From contig SSGN01000016.1 of the NCBI GenBank assembly GCA_008016945.1, positions 1 to 10,082 of the forward strand: a stretch of DNA of 10,082 nt, given 5' to 3'. The translations under genes were made by a program, and so were the position numbers. The notes beneath the pieces were generated by a model. That model made no database searches and was not told the DNA's origin. It saw only the letters and a program-made list of their open reading frames with translations. Source of the DNA: Flavobacteriales bacterium (GTDB lineage Bacteria > Bacteroidota > Bacteroidia > Flavobacteriales > PHOS-HE28). Below, in pieces: positions 1 to 6,402 of this stretch. Position 1 is the stretch's first letter. Each line of letters opens with the position of its first letter.

Positions 1-1709
1 ACGGTGGCCAGGTCGTCGCTGATCCCTTGCAGGCAGTAGAGCAGGTAGTCCAGGTACTGGATCTCGGCCACCGGCCTGAGGCCGCGTAGTGCCATGCCGA
101 TGCCTTGCCCCAGGATGGTGGCTTCACGTATCCCGGTATCGCTCACCCGCAATTCGCCGAAGCGCGCCTGCATGCCTTCCATGCCCTGGTTCACATCACC
201 GATCTTGCCGGTGTCCTCCCCGAAGGTGAGCATCAGGGGGTTCTGCTCGAAGAGCGCGGCGAAGTTGTCGCGGATGATAAGCCGTCCATCCACCATCTCT
301 TCGCTGTCATACACCACGGGAACCACAGCCACTTGTAGGCAACTCTGCGCACTTTGACTGTACAGGTGGCTGCCGTAGCGGTCGTCGTTGATCTCCCGTT
401 GTCCATCCACCCACGCCTTCAGATCGGCCATGGCCGATGGCGAACCCGTTGCGGAGGATCGGAGCAAGGCTTGCCGTGCGGTGCTGACCACTTCTTTGCG
501 CCCGGGGTCCATCAGGTTCCGTAGTTCTTGTGACTTGGCCGATGCCTCCGGACTTCCCAAGGCATCGATCAGGTCGGCCGCTTCCTGCTGCTCCACCTTG
601 ATGGGCGCACAGAAGTCAGCCCATGCCGACCGCTGGGCCGCGCGCACATCGATCTTGGCTTGCTTCTCGATGGCGTCGAGCTCCTCGGCGGTGGCGATGG
701 CCTCGCCCCCGGGCCGGAAGCTGAGGATCCACTGCCTGAATTTCACGATGCAGTCGTACTCCTTGTACCAATCCAGCAGGGCCGTGCTCTTGTACCGCTC
801 ATGGCTGCCGCTGGTGCTGTGCCCTTGGGGTTGGGTCACCTCCTCCACATGGATCAGGCACGGTACGTGGTCCTCGCGGCAGCGGGCGATGGCCTCTTCG
901 TACACCCGGTTCAGGGCCGCGTAGTCCCAGGCCTTGGTGGTGTACAGCCTGATCCCGTTGGTGTGTTCCTCCTTCTGGAAGCCCTGGAGCAGGGTGCTGA
1001 TGCTGCCTTTGGTGGTCTGGTAGTCCTTGCTCACGCTGATGCCCCAGCCATCGTCCCAGACGCTCATGGCCAAAGGCACTTGTAGCACGCCAGCGGCATT
1101 CATGGTTTCCCAGAAGTGGCCCTCGCTGGTACTGGCGTCGCCGATGGTGCCGAAGGCCACCTCGTTGCCCAGATCGCTCAGGTGGGTGTGGCCGTGCAGG
1201 TCCTTGTTGCGCCGGAATACCTTGCTGGCCTGGGCCAGACCCAATAAGCGGGGCATCTGGCCCGCCGTGGGGCTGATGTCGGGCGAGGAGTTGTATTGCT
1301 GGGTGAGGTCCTTCCAGGCACCGTTCTCGTCGAGGCTGCGCGTGGCGAAGTGGCCGTTCATCTGGCGGCCTGCGCTGGCCGGTTCGGCGTTCACGTCGGC
1401 ATGGGCGTAGAGCTGCGCGAACCATTGCTGTACGGTGAGCTCGCCGATGGCGAACATGAAGGTCATGTCCCGGTAGTAGCCGCTGCGCCAGTCGCCGGGA
1501 CGGAACTGCTTGGCCATGCACACCTGTGCCAGCTCCTTGCCGTCACCGAAGATCCCGAACTTGGCTTTCCCGGTCAGTACCTCCTTCCGGCCCAGTAGGC
1601 TGGCTTCGCGGCTCTCGAATACGATGCGGTAGTCGCGCAGGATCTCCTCACGGACCTCGTCCAAGGTCATTCCTGCTTCGGCCTGGGGGGCGGTCTTGTT
1701 CACGCTCAT
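1..1709 (-). CDS. Fused E1 alpha/beta 2-oxoacid dehydrogenase, 3' end cut by window edge
   Basis: This is the thiamine-diphosphate-dependent E1 component of a 2-oxoacid dehydrogenase complex, with alpha and beta chains fused in one polypeptide. E1 decarboxylates a 2-oxoacid (branched-chain or pyruvate-like) and passes the acyl group to the lipoyl E2 in the cytoplasm. I translated it by hand: ATG at 1709-1707, open for 569 codons to the edge. The alpha domain spans about residues 20-460, with SGYYRDM (76-82), GDASTSEG (190-197) followed by N204, WDDGWGIS (218-225) and PQGHSTSGSHERY (294-306). The beta (transketolase-like) domain begins near 475, with FGEDTG (496-501), SDTGIRE (523-529) and LRGLRPVAEIQ (541-551). 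About 230 C-terminal residues should lie beyond the left edge. The usual NN of the cofactor motif is DD here (219-220). GGAAAG a few bases upstream may act as a ribosome site. Family certain; exact substrate (2-oxoisovalerate, pyruvate or other) not determinable. Confidence 0.9.
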   Translation of the reverse strand, partial: MSVNKTAPQAEAGMTLDEVREEILRDYRIVFESREASLLGRKEVLTGKAKFGIFGDGKELAQVCMAKQFRPGDWRSGYYRDMTFMFAIGELTVQQWFAQLYAHADVNAEPASAGRQMNGHFATRSLDENGAWKDLTQQYNSSPDISPTAGQMPRLLGLAQASKVFRRNKDLHGHTHLSDLGNEVAFGTIGDASTSEGHFWETMNAAGVLQVPLAMSVWDDGWGISVSKDYQTTKGSISTLLQGFQKEEHTNGIRLYTTKAWDYAALNRVYEEAIARCREDHVPCLIHVEEVTQPQGHSTSGSHERYKSTALLDWYKEYDCIVKFRQWILSFRPGGEAIATAEELDAIEKQAKIDVRAAQRSAWADFCAPIKVEQQEAADLIDALGSPEASAKSQELRNLMDPGRKEVVSTARQALLRSSATGSPSAMADLKAWVDGQREINDDRYGSHLYSQSAQSCLQVAVVPVVYDSEEMVDGRLIIRDNFAALFEQNPLMLTFGEDTGKIGDVNQGMEGMQARFGELRVSDTGIREATILGQGIGMALRGLRPVAEIQYLDYLLYCLQGISDDLAT

Positions 1710-1730
1710 GAGCACTTTCCGGTTGAGCTT

Positions 1731-1738
1731 CAAAGGTA
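1731..1738 (-). promoter_or_regulatory. Putative Bacteroidota-type -7 promoter box for the E1 gene
   Basis: On the minus strand this reads TACCTTTG, an exact match to the TAnnTTTG -7 element recognised by the Bacteroidota primary sigma factor. It lies 21 bases before the E1 start codon, giving a short leader. No TTTG-like -33 element is visible at the usual distance, so the match could be chance, although its placement fits well. Confidence 0.45.
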
Positions 1739-1760
1739 GCCAAGCCGGATGGTTCGTCAG

Positions 1761-1796
1761 CGGATCGGCCCAGGGCGTAGTTGCGGGTCCGATCCG
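1761..1796. promoter_or_regulatory. 8-bp inverted repeat in the divergent intergenic region
   Basis: CGGATCGG (1761-1768) is repeated as its exact reverse complement CCGATCCG (1789-1796), with 20 bases between. Two further C-G pairs (1770/1787 and 1771/1786) extend the stem inward past one mismatch. It sits between two divergent genes, roughly 23-58 bases upstream of the E1 -7 box, which is where an activator or repressor could bind. A terminator is unlikely because no T-run follows and neither flanking gene ends here. The rest of the gap 1710-1879 shows nothing else recognisable. Confidence 0.35.
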
Positions 1797-1879
1797 GTAT
1801 GCGGTGGTCCGCGTGTGTTCAAGGCCGTAGGGATGGACGGTTCCTGCAGCGCGGTGACAAACGTCATCTTTGCGGCGCT

Positions 1880-2797
1880 GTGTCTTCGACCTACCCCCCC
1901 AGGTTACAGGTGTACCTCGCCTTCGCGGCCATTTACATCCTTTGGGGCAGTACCTACTTCGCGATCAAAGAGGCCCTTACGGGCTTTCCGCCGTTCATGC
2001 TGGGTGGGCTGCGGTTCGCGGCGGCGGCGGTGCTGCTCTTCAGTTGGTGCGGGGCGAAACGCATACCGGTGATGACCACCGGCCTGTGGAAGGTGCTGTT
2101 GGTGGGATTCCTCCTGCTCTTCGCTGGCAATGGTGCGGTGGTCTGGGCCCAACAGACCCTGCCGAGCAGTGTGGTGGCCATCACCATCGCTGTGGCCCCT
2201 TTGGCCTTCGCCGCCATGGATCGGCCACAGTGGTCGGTGAATTTCCGAAGCCCGGCCACGGTGCTGGGCATTGTCGGAGGGATACTCGGAGTGTGGCTCT
2301 TGTTCAAGGATCGGTTGAGCGCTCAGCTTTCCTCCACCGGGATGGATGCCGAAACCATGGCCTTGTTGGTGCTCACGATCGGGATCCTCGCCTGGCCAGC
2401 CGGTTCGCTCTTCGGTAAGTACTATCCGGTGTCCTTGTCCAACGTGGCCAACAGTGCCTGGCAGATGCTCACCGGCGCGGTGTTCTTCCTTGCGGCGAGC
2501 CTGTTGCGCGGGGAATGGAACGGCTTCGACTGGGCGGCGGTGCCCGCGAAGGCGTGGATCGCGGAGGCCTACCTGGTGATCTTCGGCTCCATCATCGGTT
2601 TCAGCGCCTATGTGTGGCTGCTGCAGGTGCGGCCGGCCACCCAGGTGAGCACGTATGCTTACGTGAACCCCGTGGTCGCCGTGCTCCTGGGCACCTGGCT
2701 CGGTGGTGAGGTGCTGGGGGCACATGAGGTCCTCGGACTGGTGGTGATCCTCGGCGGGGTGTTGTTGATCAACCTGGCCAAGTACAGGGCCGGCTGA
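1880..2797 (+). CDS. EamA/DMT-superfamily membrane transporter
   Basis: A multi-pass inner-membrane protein of the drug/metabolite transporter superfamily (EamA repeats), usually an exporter of small metabolites or amino acids. The solute cannot be told from sequence. The start opens with AFAAIYILWGSTYFAIKEAL, the typical first helix with the WGSTY motif. Hydrophobic segments then alternate to about ten helices, as two EamA halves joined near the charged loop FKDRLSAQ. The second half ends in PVVAVLLGTWLGGE and a final helix before KYRAG. I chose GTG at 1880 (305 aa, starting M-SSTYPP) because the frame further upstream, to 1781, is arginine-rich and unlike the family; GTG at 1910 (295 aa) is also possible. 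No Shine-Dalgarno is seen; CATCTTTG at 1865-1872 is a near -7 box. It runs in the same direction as the channel gene 48 bases downstream. Confidence 0.85.
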   Translation: MSSTYPPRLQVYLAFAAIYILWGSTYFAIKEALTGFPPFMLGGLRFAAAAVLLFSWCGAKRIPVMTTGLWKVLLVGFLLLFAGNGAVVWAQQTLPSSVVAITIAVAPLAFAAMDRPQWSVNFRSPATVLGIVGGILGVWLLFKDRLSAQLSSTGMDAETMALLVLTIGILAWPAGSLFGKYYPVSLSNVANSAWQMLTGAVFFLAASLLRGEWNGFDWAAVPAKAWIAEAYLVIFGSIIGFSAYVWLLQVRPATQVSTYAYVNPVVAVLLGTWLGGEVLGAHEVLGLVVILGGVLLINLAKYRAG

Positions 2798-2845
2798 TCG
2801 GTACCCGTGCGACACGTAGGGCCCCTGTCGTAGGTTCGTGCCACC

Positions 2846-3676
2846 ATGTTCGGGTTCGCCGATAGGGATATGCAGCAGGAGCGGGAGCGCATCCGCCAGG
2901 TGATCCACGAGAGCGATACGCCTGCAGGCAAACGCTTCGATGTCTGGCTCACCGTGGCCATCCTGGTGAACATCGGCCTGGTGATGCTCGAGAGCGTACG
3001 CGCCGTGAACGAACAGTTCGGCACCCTGCTCCTGGTGCTGGAGGTGGTGCTCAACCTGCTTTTCGCCGTGGAGTATGCGTTGCGGGTCTGGAGCGCGCGC
3101 GATAGGCTGCGGTGGGTGTTCAGCTTCTACGGCATGGTGGACCTGCTCGCCATACTGCCGTTCCTGTTGAGTTTGATCTGGCCCGGATTGCGTGCCTTGG
3201 CCGTACTGCGCGCCCTCCGCCTGATGCGCATCTTCCGCATCCTGGGGCTGTTCAACTATATGCGCGAAGCCCGGATCCTGCTGCTCTCGTTGATCGCCAG
3301 CCGGCATCGGATCATCGTTTTCATGCTGGCGGTGCTCGCCCTGGTCACGGTGTTCGGTACCATCATGTTCGTCATCGAACCCAAGGAAGCCGGGTTCACC
3401 AGCATTCCACGGAGCATCTACTGGGCCATCGTGACGCTCACCACGGTGGGCTATGGCGATATCGCGCCGGTGACCACCTTGGGCCAGATCCTCGCCAGTG
3501 GCATCATGATCCTGGGTTACGCCATCATCGCTATTCCCACCGGTATCGTCACGGTGGAGATGGGTAGGCAAGCACGCCATGCGCGCGCCGCCAGTTGCCC
3601 GGGGTGCGGTGATCGGAACCACCAGGAGGATGCCCGCTACTGCCGGTTGTGTGGCAAGCCGCTCACACCCGCGTGA
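2846..3676 (+). CDS. Voltage-gated potassium-type channel with C-terminal zinc ribbon
   Basis: A six-helix voltage-gated ion channel subunit, expected to form a tetramer in the inner membrane and conduct K+. Helices S1-S3 lie at about 33-110. S4 at about 115-135 has arginines at 116, 122, 125, 128 and 131, the every-third-residue pattern of a voltage sensor. The pore helix leads into the filter TTVGYGD (199-205), the K+ signature, and S6 spans about 212-236. After a short basic linker the C-terminus carries two cysteine pairs, CPGC (251-254) and CRLC (266-269), forming a probable zinc ribbon. The length of 276 residues fits small bacterial Kv channels. The start ATG follows TAGGTTCG (2831-2838), one mismatch from a -7 box, so the gene may have its own promoter as well as read-through from the transporter. 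The TGA abuts the stop of the opposite-strand gene. Family call is secure; the ligand or signal sensed by the ribbon is unknown. Confidence 0.92.
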   Translation: MFGFADRDMQQERERIRQVIHESDTPAGKRFDVWLTVAILVNIGLVMLESVRAVNEQFGTLLLVLEVVLNLLFAVEYALRVWSARDRLRWVFSFYGMVDLLAILPFLLSLIWPGLRALAVLRALRLMRIFRILGLFNYMREARILLLSLIASRHRIIVFMLAVLALVTVFGTIMFVIEPKEAGFTSIPRSIYWAIVTLTTVGYGDIAPVTTLGQILASGIMILGYAIIAIPTGIVTVEMGRQARHARAASCPGCGDRNHQEDARYCRLCGKPLTPA

Positions 3677-4357
3677 TCAGTTCTCCGCGCCACTGAAGGC
3701 GAACCGGACCAGGTTGGCACCCATCTGCAAGGCCCGGGTGCGGTTGGCTTCACTATCACCGTGCACATCGGCATCCTCCCATCCATCGCCCAGGTCGCAC
3801 TCGTAGTCGTAGAAGCATACCAAGCGCCCTTCCCAGAACAGACCGAAGCCCTGCGGCGGTTTGTTGTCATGTTCGTGGATCTTGGGAAGGCCTTGTGCGA
3901 AGTCGTACTTCTGGTGGTAGACGCCATGCGAGAAAGGCAGTTCAACGAACTCAGAACCGGGGAACACCCGTTGCATCATGGGCCGGATGAACTGGTCCAT
4001 GCCGTAATTGTCGCTGATGTGCAGGAAGCCGCCAGCGGTCAGGTAGGTGCGTAGGTTCTCCGCTTCCTGCTGCGAGAACACCACGTTCCCATGGCCGGTC
4101 ATGTGCACCCATGGATACGCGAACAGTTCGGGGCTGCCCACTTCCACGTTGGGGACCTCGGGATTGATGTTCATGCCCATCTCCTTGTTGCAGAATTTCA
4201 CCAGGTTGGGCACGGCCGTGGGGTTGCCGTACCAGTCGCCACCACCGTTGTATTTGAGCACCGCCAGCTGGAATGAGCCTTGAGCTCGAAGAAGGGTGGC
4301 CGGGTAGGCGATCATCCACACGAGCAGAAGGGGCAGAAGGACCGGTCGTTTCCGCAT
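3677..4357 (-). CDS. Secreted DUF4159 domain protein
   Basis: A protein of 226 aa belonging to the DUF4159 family, widespread in Bacteroidota and without an assigned reaction. Residues 1-26 are a signal peptide (basic MRKR, hydrophobic stretch, likely cleavage after the LLRAQG region), so it is exported to the periplasm. The mature domain shows YNGGGDWYGNP (37-46), HMTGHGNVVFS (85-95), LTAGGFLHISDNYGMD (106-121), GLPKIHEHD (156-164) and DLGDGWED (188-195), matching my memory of the family. The fold is thought to resemble glutamine amidotransferase-like Rossmann domains, but I see no clear catalytic triad. It is last in the minus-strand operon, starting 10 bases after the rsmE stop, and it ends directly against the channel gene's stop. 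Function left open. Confidence 0.85.
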   Translation of the reverse strand: MRKRPVLLPLLLVWMIAYPATLLRAQGSFQLAVLKYNGGGDWYGNPTAVPNLVKFCNKEMGMNINPEVPNVEVGSPELFAYPWVHMTGHGNVVFSQQEAENLRTYLTAGGFLHISDNYGMDQFIRPMMQRVFPGSEFVELPFSHGVYHQKYDFAQGLPKIHEHDNKPPQGFGLFWEGRLVCFYDYECDLGDGWEDADVHGDSEANRTRALQMGANLVRFAFSGAEN

Positions 4358-4367
4358 GGCGGCGAAG

Positions 4368-5069
4368 TTATCGTTGCTGGGCCAGGCTCATCCAGGTGCA
4401 GGCCGCCAAGGCCGCCGTTTCGGTGCGCAATCGTGCGGCACCGAGGGATATGGCCACGGCTCCTCCTTCGCGGAGCCGGGAGGCCTCGGCGGGGGTGAAG
4501 TCGCCTTCGGGGCCCACCAGCACCAACGCATCGTTGTGGGGCTGATAGGCCGCCATCAGCTGGCGGTGCTCGCCCTCGCACCAACCGAAGTAGCGTTGCA
4601 GCGGCAGGTCCGTGCAGAGCAGATCCTTCAATCGGGTGGGCTCGTCGATCCGCGGTAACCACGCCCGTTGGCTCTGTTTCATGGCGCTGATGGCCACGCG
4701 GTGCAGCCGGTCGGTGCGCAGGTTGATACGCTCGCTGCGTTCGGTGATCACCGGGGTGATGCGGTCCACGCCGATCTCCACGGCTTTTTCCACGAACCAC
4801 TCGTACCGGTCCATCTGTTTGGTGGGGGCCACGGCCAGGTGGATCCGGGCCTTGCGCTCCGGGGGGACCATGGTGCGTTCCTCAATGTGGATGCTGCAAC
4901 CGCGCTTGGTGATAAGCTCCACCAGGCCGATAGCTCGTGTACCGGCACCATCGAGCAGGCCGATGCGCGCCCCAACGGAGAGCCGTAGCACCGCCGTGGC
5001 GTGGTGGGCCTCATCTTCCGGAAGCTCGATCACGGGAGGCAGCAGGTCAGGACAATGGAACTGGTGCAT
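4368..5069 (-). CDS. rsmE: 16S rRNA (uracil-1498-N3)-methyltransferase
   Basis: RsmE is a SPOUT-class methyltransferase that uses S-adenosylmethionine to methylate N3 of U1498 in 16S rRNA of the assembled small subunit, in the cytoplasm. The 233 residues show a PUA-like N-terminal domain with AHHATAVLR (21-29), then the trefoil-knot domain: KAVEIGVD (95-102), KQSQRAWLPRI (131-141), LVGPEGDF (184-191) and LGAARLRTETA (209-219). The last two form the cofactor pocket, and all hallmark motifs are intact. I start at ATG 5069 because MHQFHCPDLL is the family N-terminus; the frame is open upstream to 5162, but that extension lies inside the preceding gene. It overlaps that gene by 23 bases and precedes the DUF4159 gene by 10 bases, which suggests co-translation in an operon. 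Confidence 0.95.
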   Translation of the reverse strand: MHQFHCPDLLPPVIELPEDEAHHATAVLRLSVGARIGLLDGAGTRAIGLVELITKRGCSIHIEERTMVPPERKARIHLAVAPTKQMDRYEWFVEKAVEIGVDRITPVITERSERINLRTDRLHRVAISAMKQSQRAWLPRIDEPTRLKDLLCTDLPLQRYFGWCEGEHRQLMAAYQPHNDALVLVGPEGDFTPAEASRLREGGAVAISLGAARLRTETAALAACTWMSLAQQR

Positions 5070-6402
5070 TCGCGGGGTGTCTGGTTCGAATGATGGCCCA
5101 GGTGAGGACCGTGGCGCAGCCGACCATGAAAAGTGCTGTGGATAGCGGGGCAGGGAGGCCAAGGAGCACGGGCCATTGCCATGGGGTGAGTTCCAGGCGA
5201 AGGAATGCCGGCAGGATGACCCCCCAGAACGGGTCGTGCACTTCCGTTGGCAACGAGTAGCCCACCGTTGCCTTGGCCAGGAACGCGTGTGCCAGGCCTA
5301 TGATGGCGAGTGCGGAGTATGGCCACCGGGCCCAGCGTACACGCACCAGCCAGGGTAGGGTGCGATAGGCGAGGAGCACGGCCACCACGGTGAGGTGGCG
5401 TGGCCCGAAGGCCCATCCCCCCCACCACATGCCGACACTCGCGGTGAACAACAGGGTGAGGAGGGCGGGCACGGCCACGCGCAGCCCCAGCTTTCGTTCG
5501 CTGGCCAGAAGCCAGGCCGCCAGGGCGATCCCCAGAACGGGCATGTAGGGGAGCAGGCCTCGGTAAGGACTTAGGGTCAGGCCCCATAGCGCCTCCGGCC
5601 GCAGACCCTCTACCATACTCCCGTCCTGGGGGCGGTACATGTCCACATGATCATACCCCATTTGGAGTGGACCGTTGAAGACCACGGTGTTGTACAGGAG
5701 CAGCGCTGCGGCGAATGGCACCGCTCCCGATACGAAACGGACCACCGGTGCGTACGTGTGCCTTTTCCTGGCCCACCCCACGGTGAGGTCCAGCACCCAG
5801 CAGAGGGCGAGGATGGCGATGGTGTATTCGCACAGCACGGCCGCCCCGATGAGGGCTCCGGAAGCGAGGTGATCACCGCGGTCCATGGCGATGAGCGCGC
5901 CCAGTGCGAACGCCGCACCGATCAGGTGGCCGTAGAACGAGCCACTGTAAACGAAGAGGAAGCTGCCGAAGAACGTGGGCCAGGTGAGGAGCAGGGCACG
6001 GCTTGGCGTGGTGAAGTGACAGAGCCGCCACCAGCAGAGGGTGATGATGAGCGCGAACGGAATGCTGCCACAGAGCAGGCCGCCCAGGCGCAGGAGGTCC
6101 AGGTTGATGTGCGTACCATCACTGGCGCCGATGAGGCCCAGGTGGTGCAGCATCCAGTGGAATGGGACCATGAGCAAGGCGGGAAGCGGTGCCTTCTCCG
6201 AGTAGAAGTGGCCTCCGATCCACGCCCGGTCATCGGTGAGGGTGGCGAAGGTGTCGATCCGCAAGGTGCCCTGTTCCACCACGGCGACCACCATGGCCGC
6301 CCGGCTCACCGTATTCGCGTTCGGCCCTTGGTCCAGGTACCAACTGCTGAAGAACAGGGTGAGGAGAAAGAAGGCGATGCCGCTTCTCCGCGCGGGCATC
6401 AT
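5047..6402 (-). CDS. Polytopic membrane protein, GT-C-like glycosyltransferase candidate
   Basis: A 451-residue integral membrane protein with about 10-12 predicted helices. It resembles bacterial GT-C-fold proteins that transfer sugars from polyprenyl-phosphate carriers on the outer face of the inner membrane. The first extracytoplasmic loop (25-75) carries acidic residues D50, D57 and D58 and GGHFYSEKAP (63-72), like the D..GHxYSxKAPG loop of such proteins. Later come YGHLIGAAFALG (157-168), LLLYNTVVFNGPLQMGY (234-250), LSPYRGLLPYMPV (277-289) and GGWAFGPRHL (328-337), all at places where this group has similar motifs. The start ATG at 6402 overlaps the serine hydrolase stop as ATGA; the next codon, at 6399, is also ATG. 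It overlaps rsmE by 23 bases at its end. The sugar donor, acceptor and actual activity are inferred only from family resemblance; an inactive relative or other membrane function is possible. Confidence 0.65.
   Translation of the reverse strand: MMPARRSGIAFFLLTLFFSSWYLDQGPNANTVSRAAMVVAVVEQGTLRIDTFATLTDDRAWIGGHFYSEKAPLPALLMVPFHWMLHHLGLIGASDGTHINLDLLRLGGLLCGSIPFALIITLCWWRLCHFTTPSRALLLTWPTFFGSFLFVYSGSFYGHLIGAAFALGALIAMDRGDHLASGALIGAAVLCEYTIAILALCWVLDLTVGWARKRHTYAPVVRFVSGAVPFAAALLLYNTVVFNGPLQMGYDHVDMYRPQDGSMVEGLRPEALWGLTLSPYRGLLPYMPVLGIALAAWLLASERKLGLRVAVPALLTLLFTASVGMWWGGWAFGPRHLTVVAVLLAYRTLPWLVRVRWARWPYSALAIIGLAHAFLAKATVGYSLPTEVHDPFWGVILPAFLRLELTPWQWPVLLGLPAPLSTALFMVGCATVLTWAIIRTRHPANAPVPLS

Noticed and set aside
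799..1521. A 240-codon minus-strand frame inside the E1 gene
   Set aside because: It is out of frame with the E1 reading frame, which carries all conserved motifs; the alternative product is Arg/Pro/His-rich and featureless.
2808..2832. Hairpin TGCGACA / TGTCGTA between the exporter and channel genes, considered as a terminator
   Set aside because: The 7-bp stem includes a G-T pair, the loop is 11 bases, and no T-run follows. A weak structure of this kind is common by chance.
1904..3622. A 572-codon open frame on the minus strand across the exporter and channel genes
   Set aside because: It lies antisense to two genes with clear family motifs. Its product is a low-complexity mix rich in His, Gln, Glu, Asp and Arg, as expected when codons of membrane proteins are read backwards in GC-rich DNA.
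4368..5162. Longer 264-residue version of RsmE
   Set aside because: The extra 31 residues lie inside the upstream gene and look unlike the family; MHQFHCPDLL at 5069 is a typical RsmE N-terminus.
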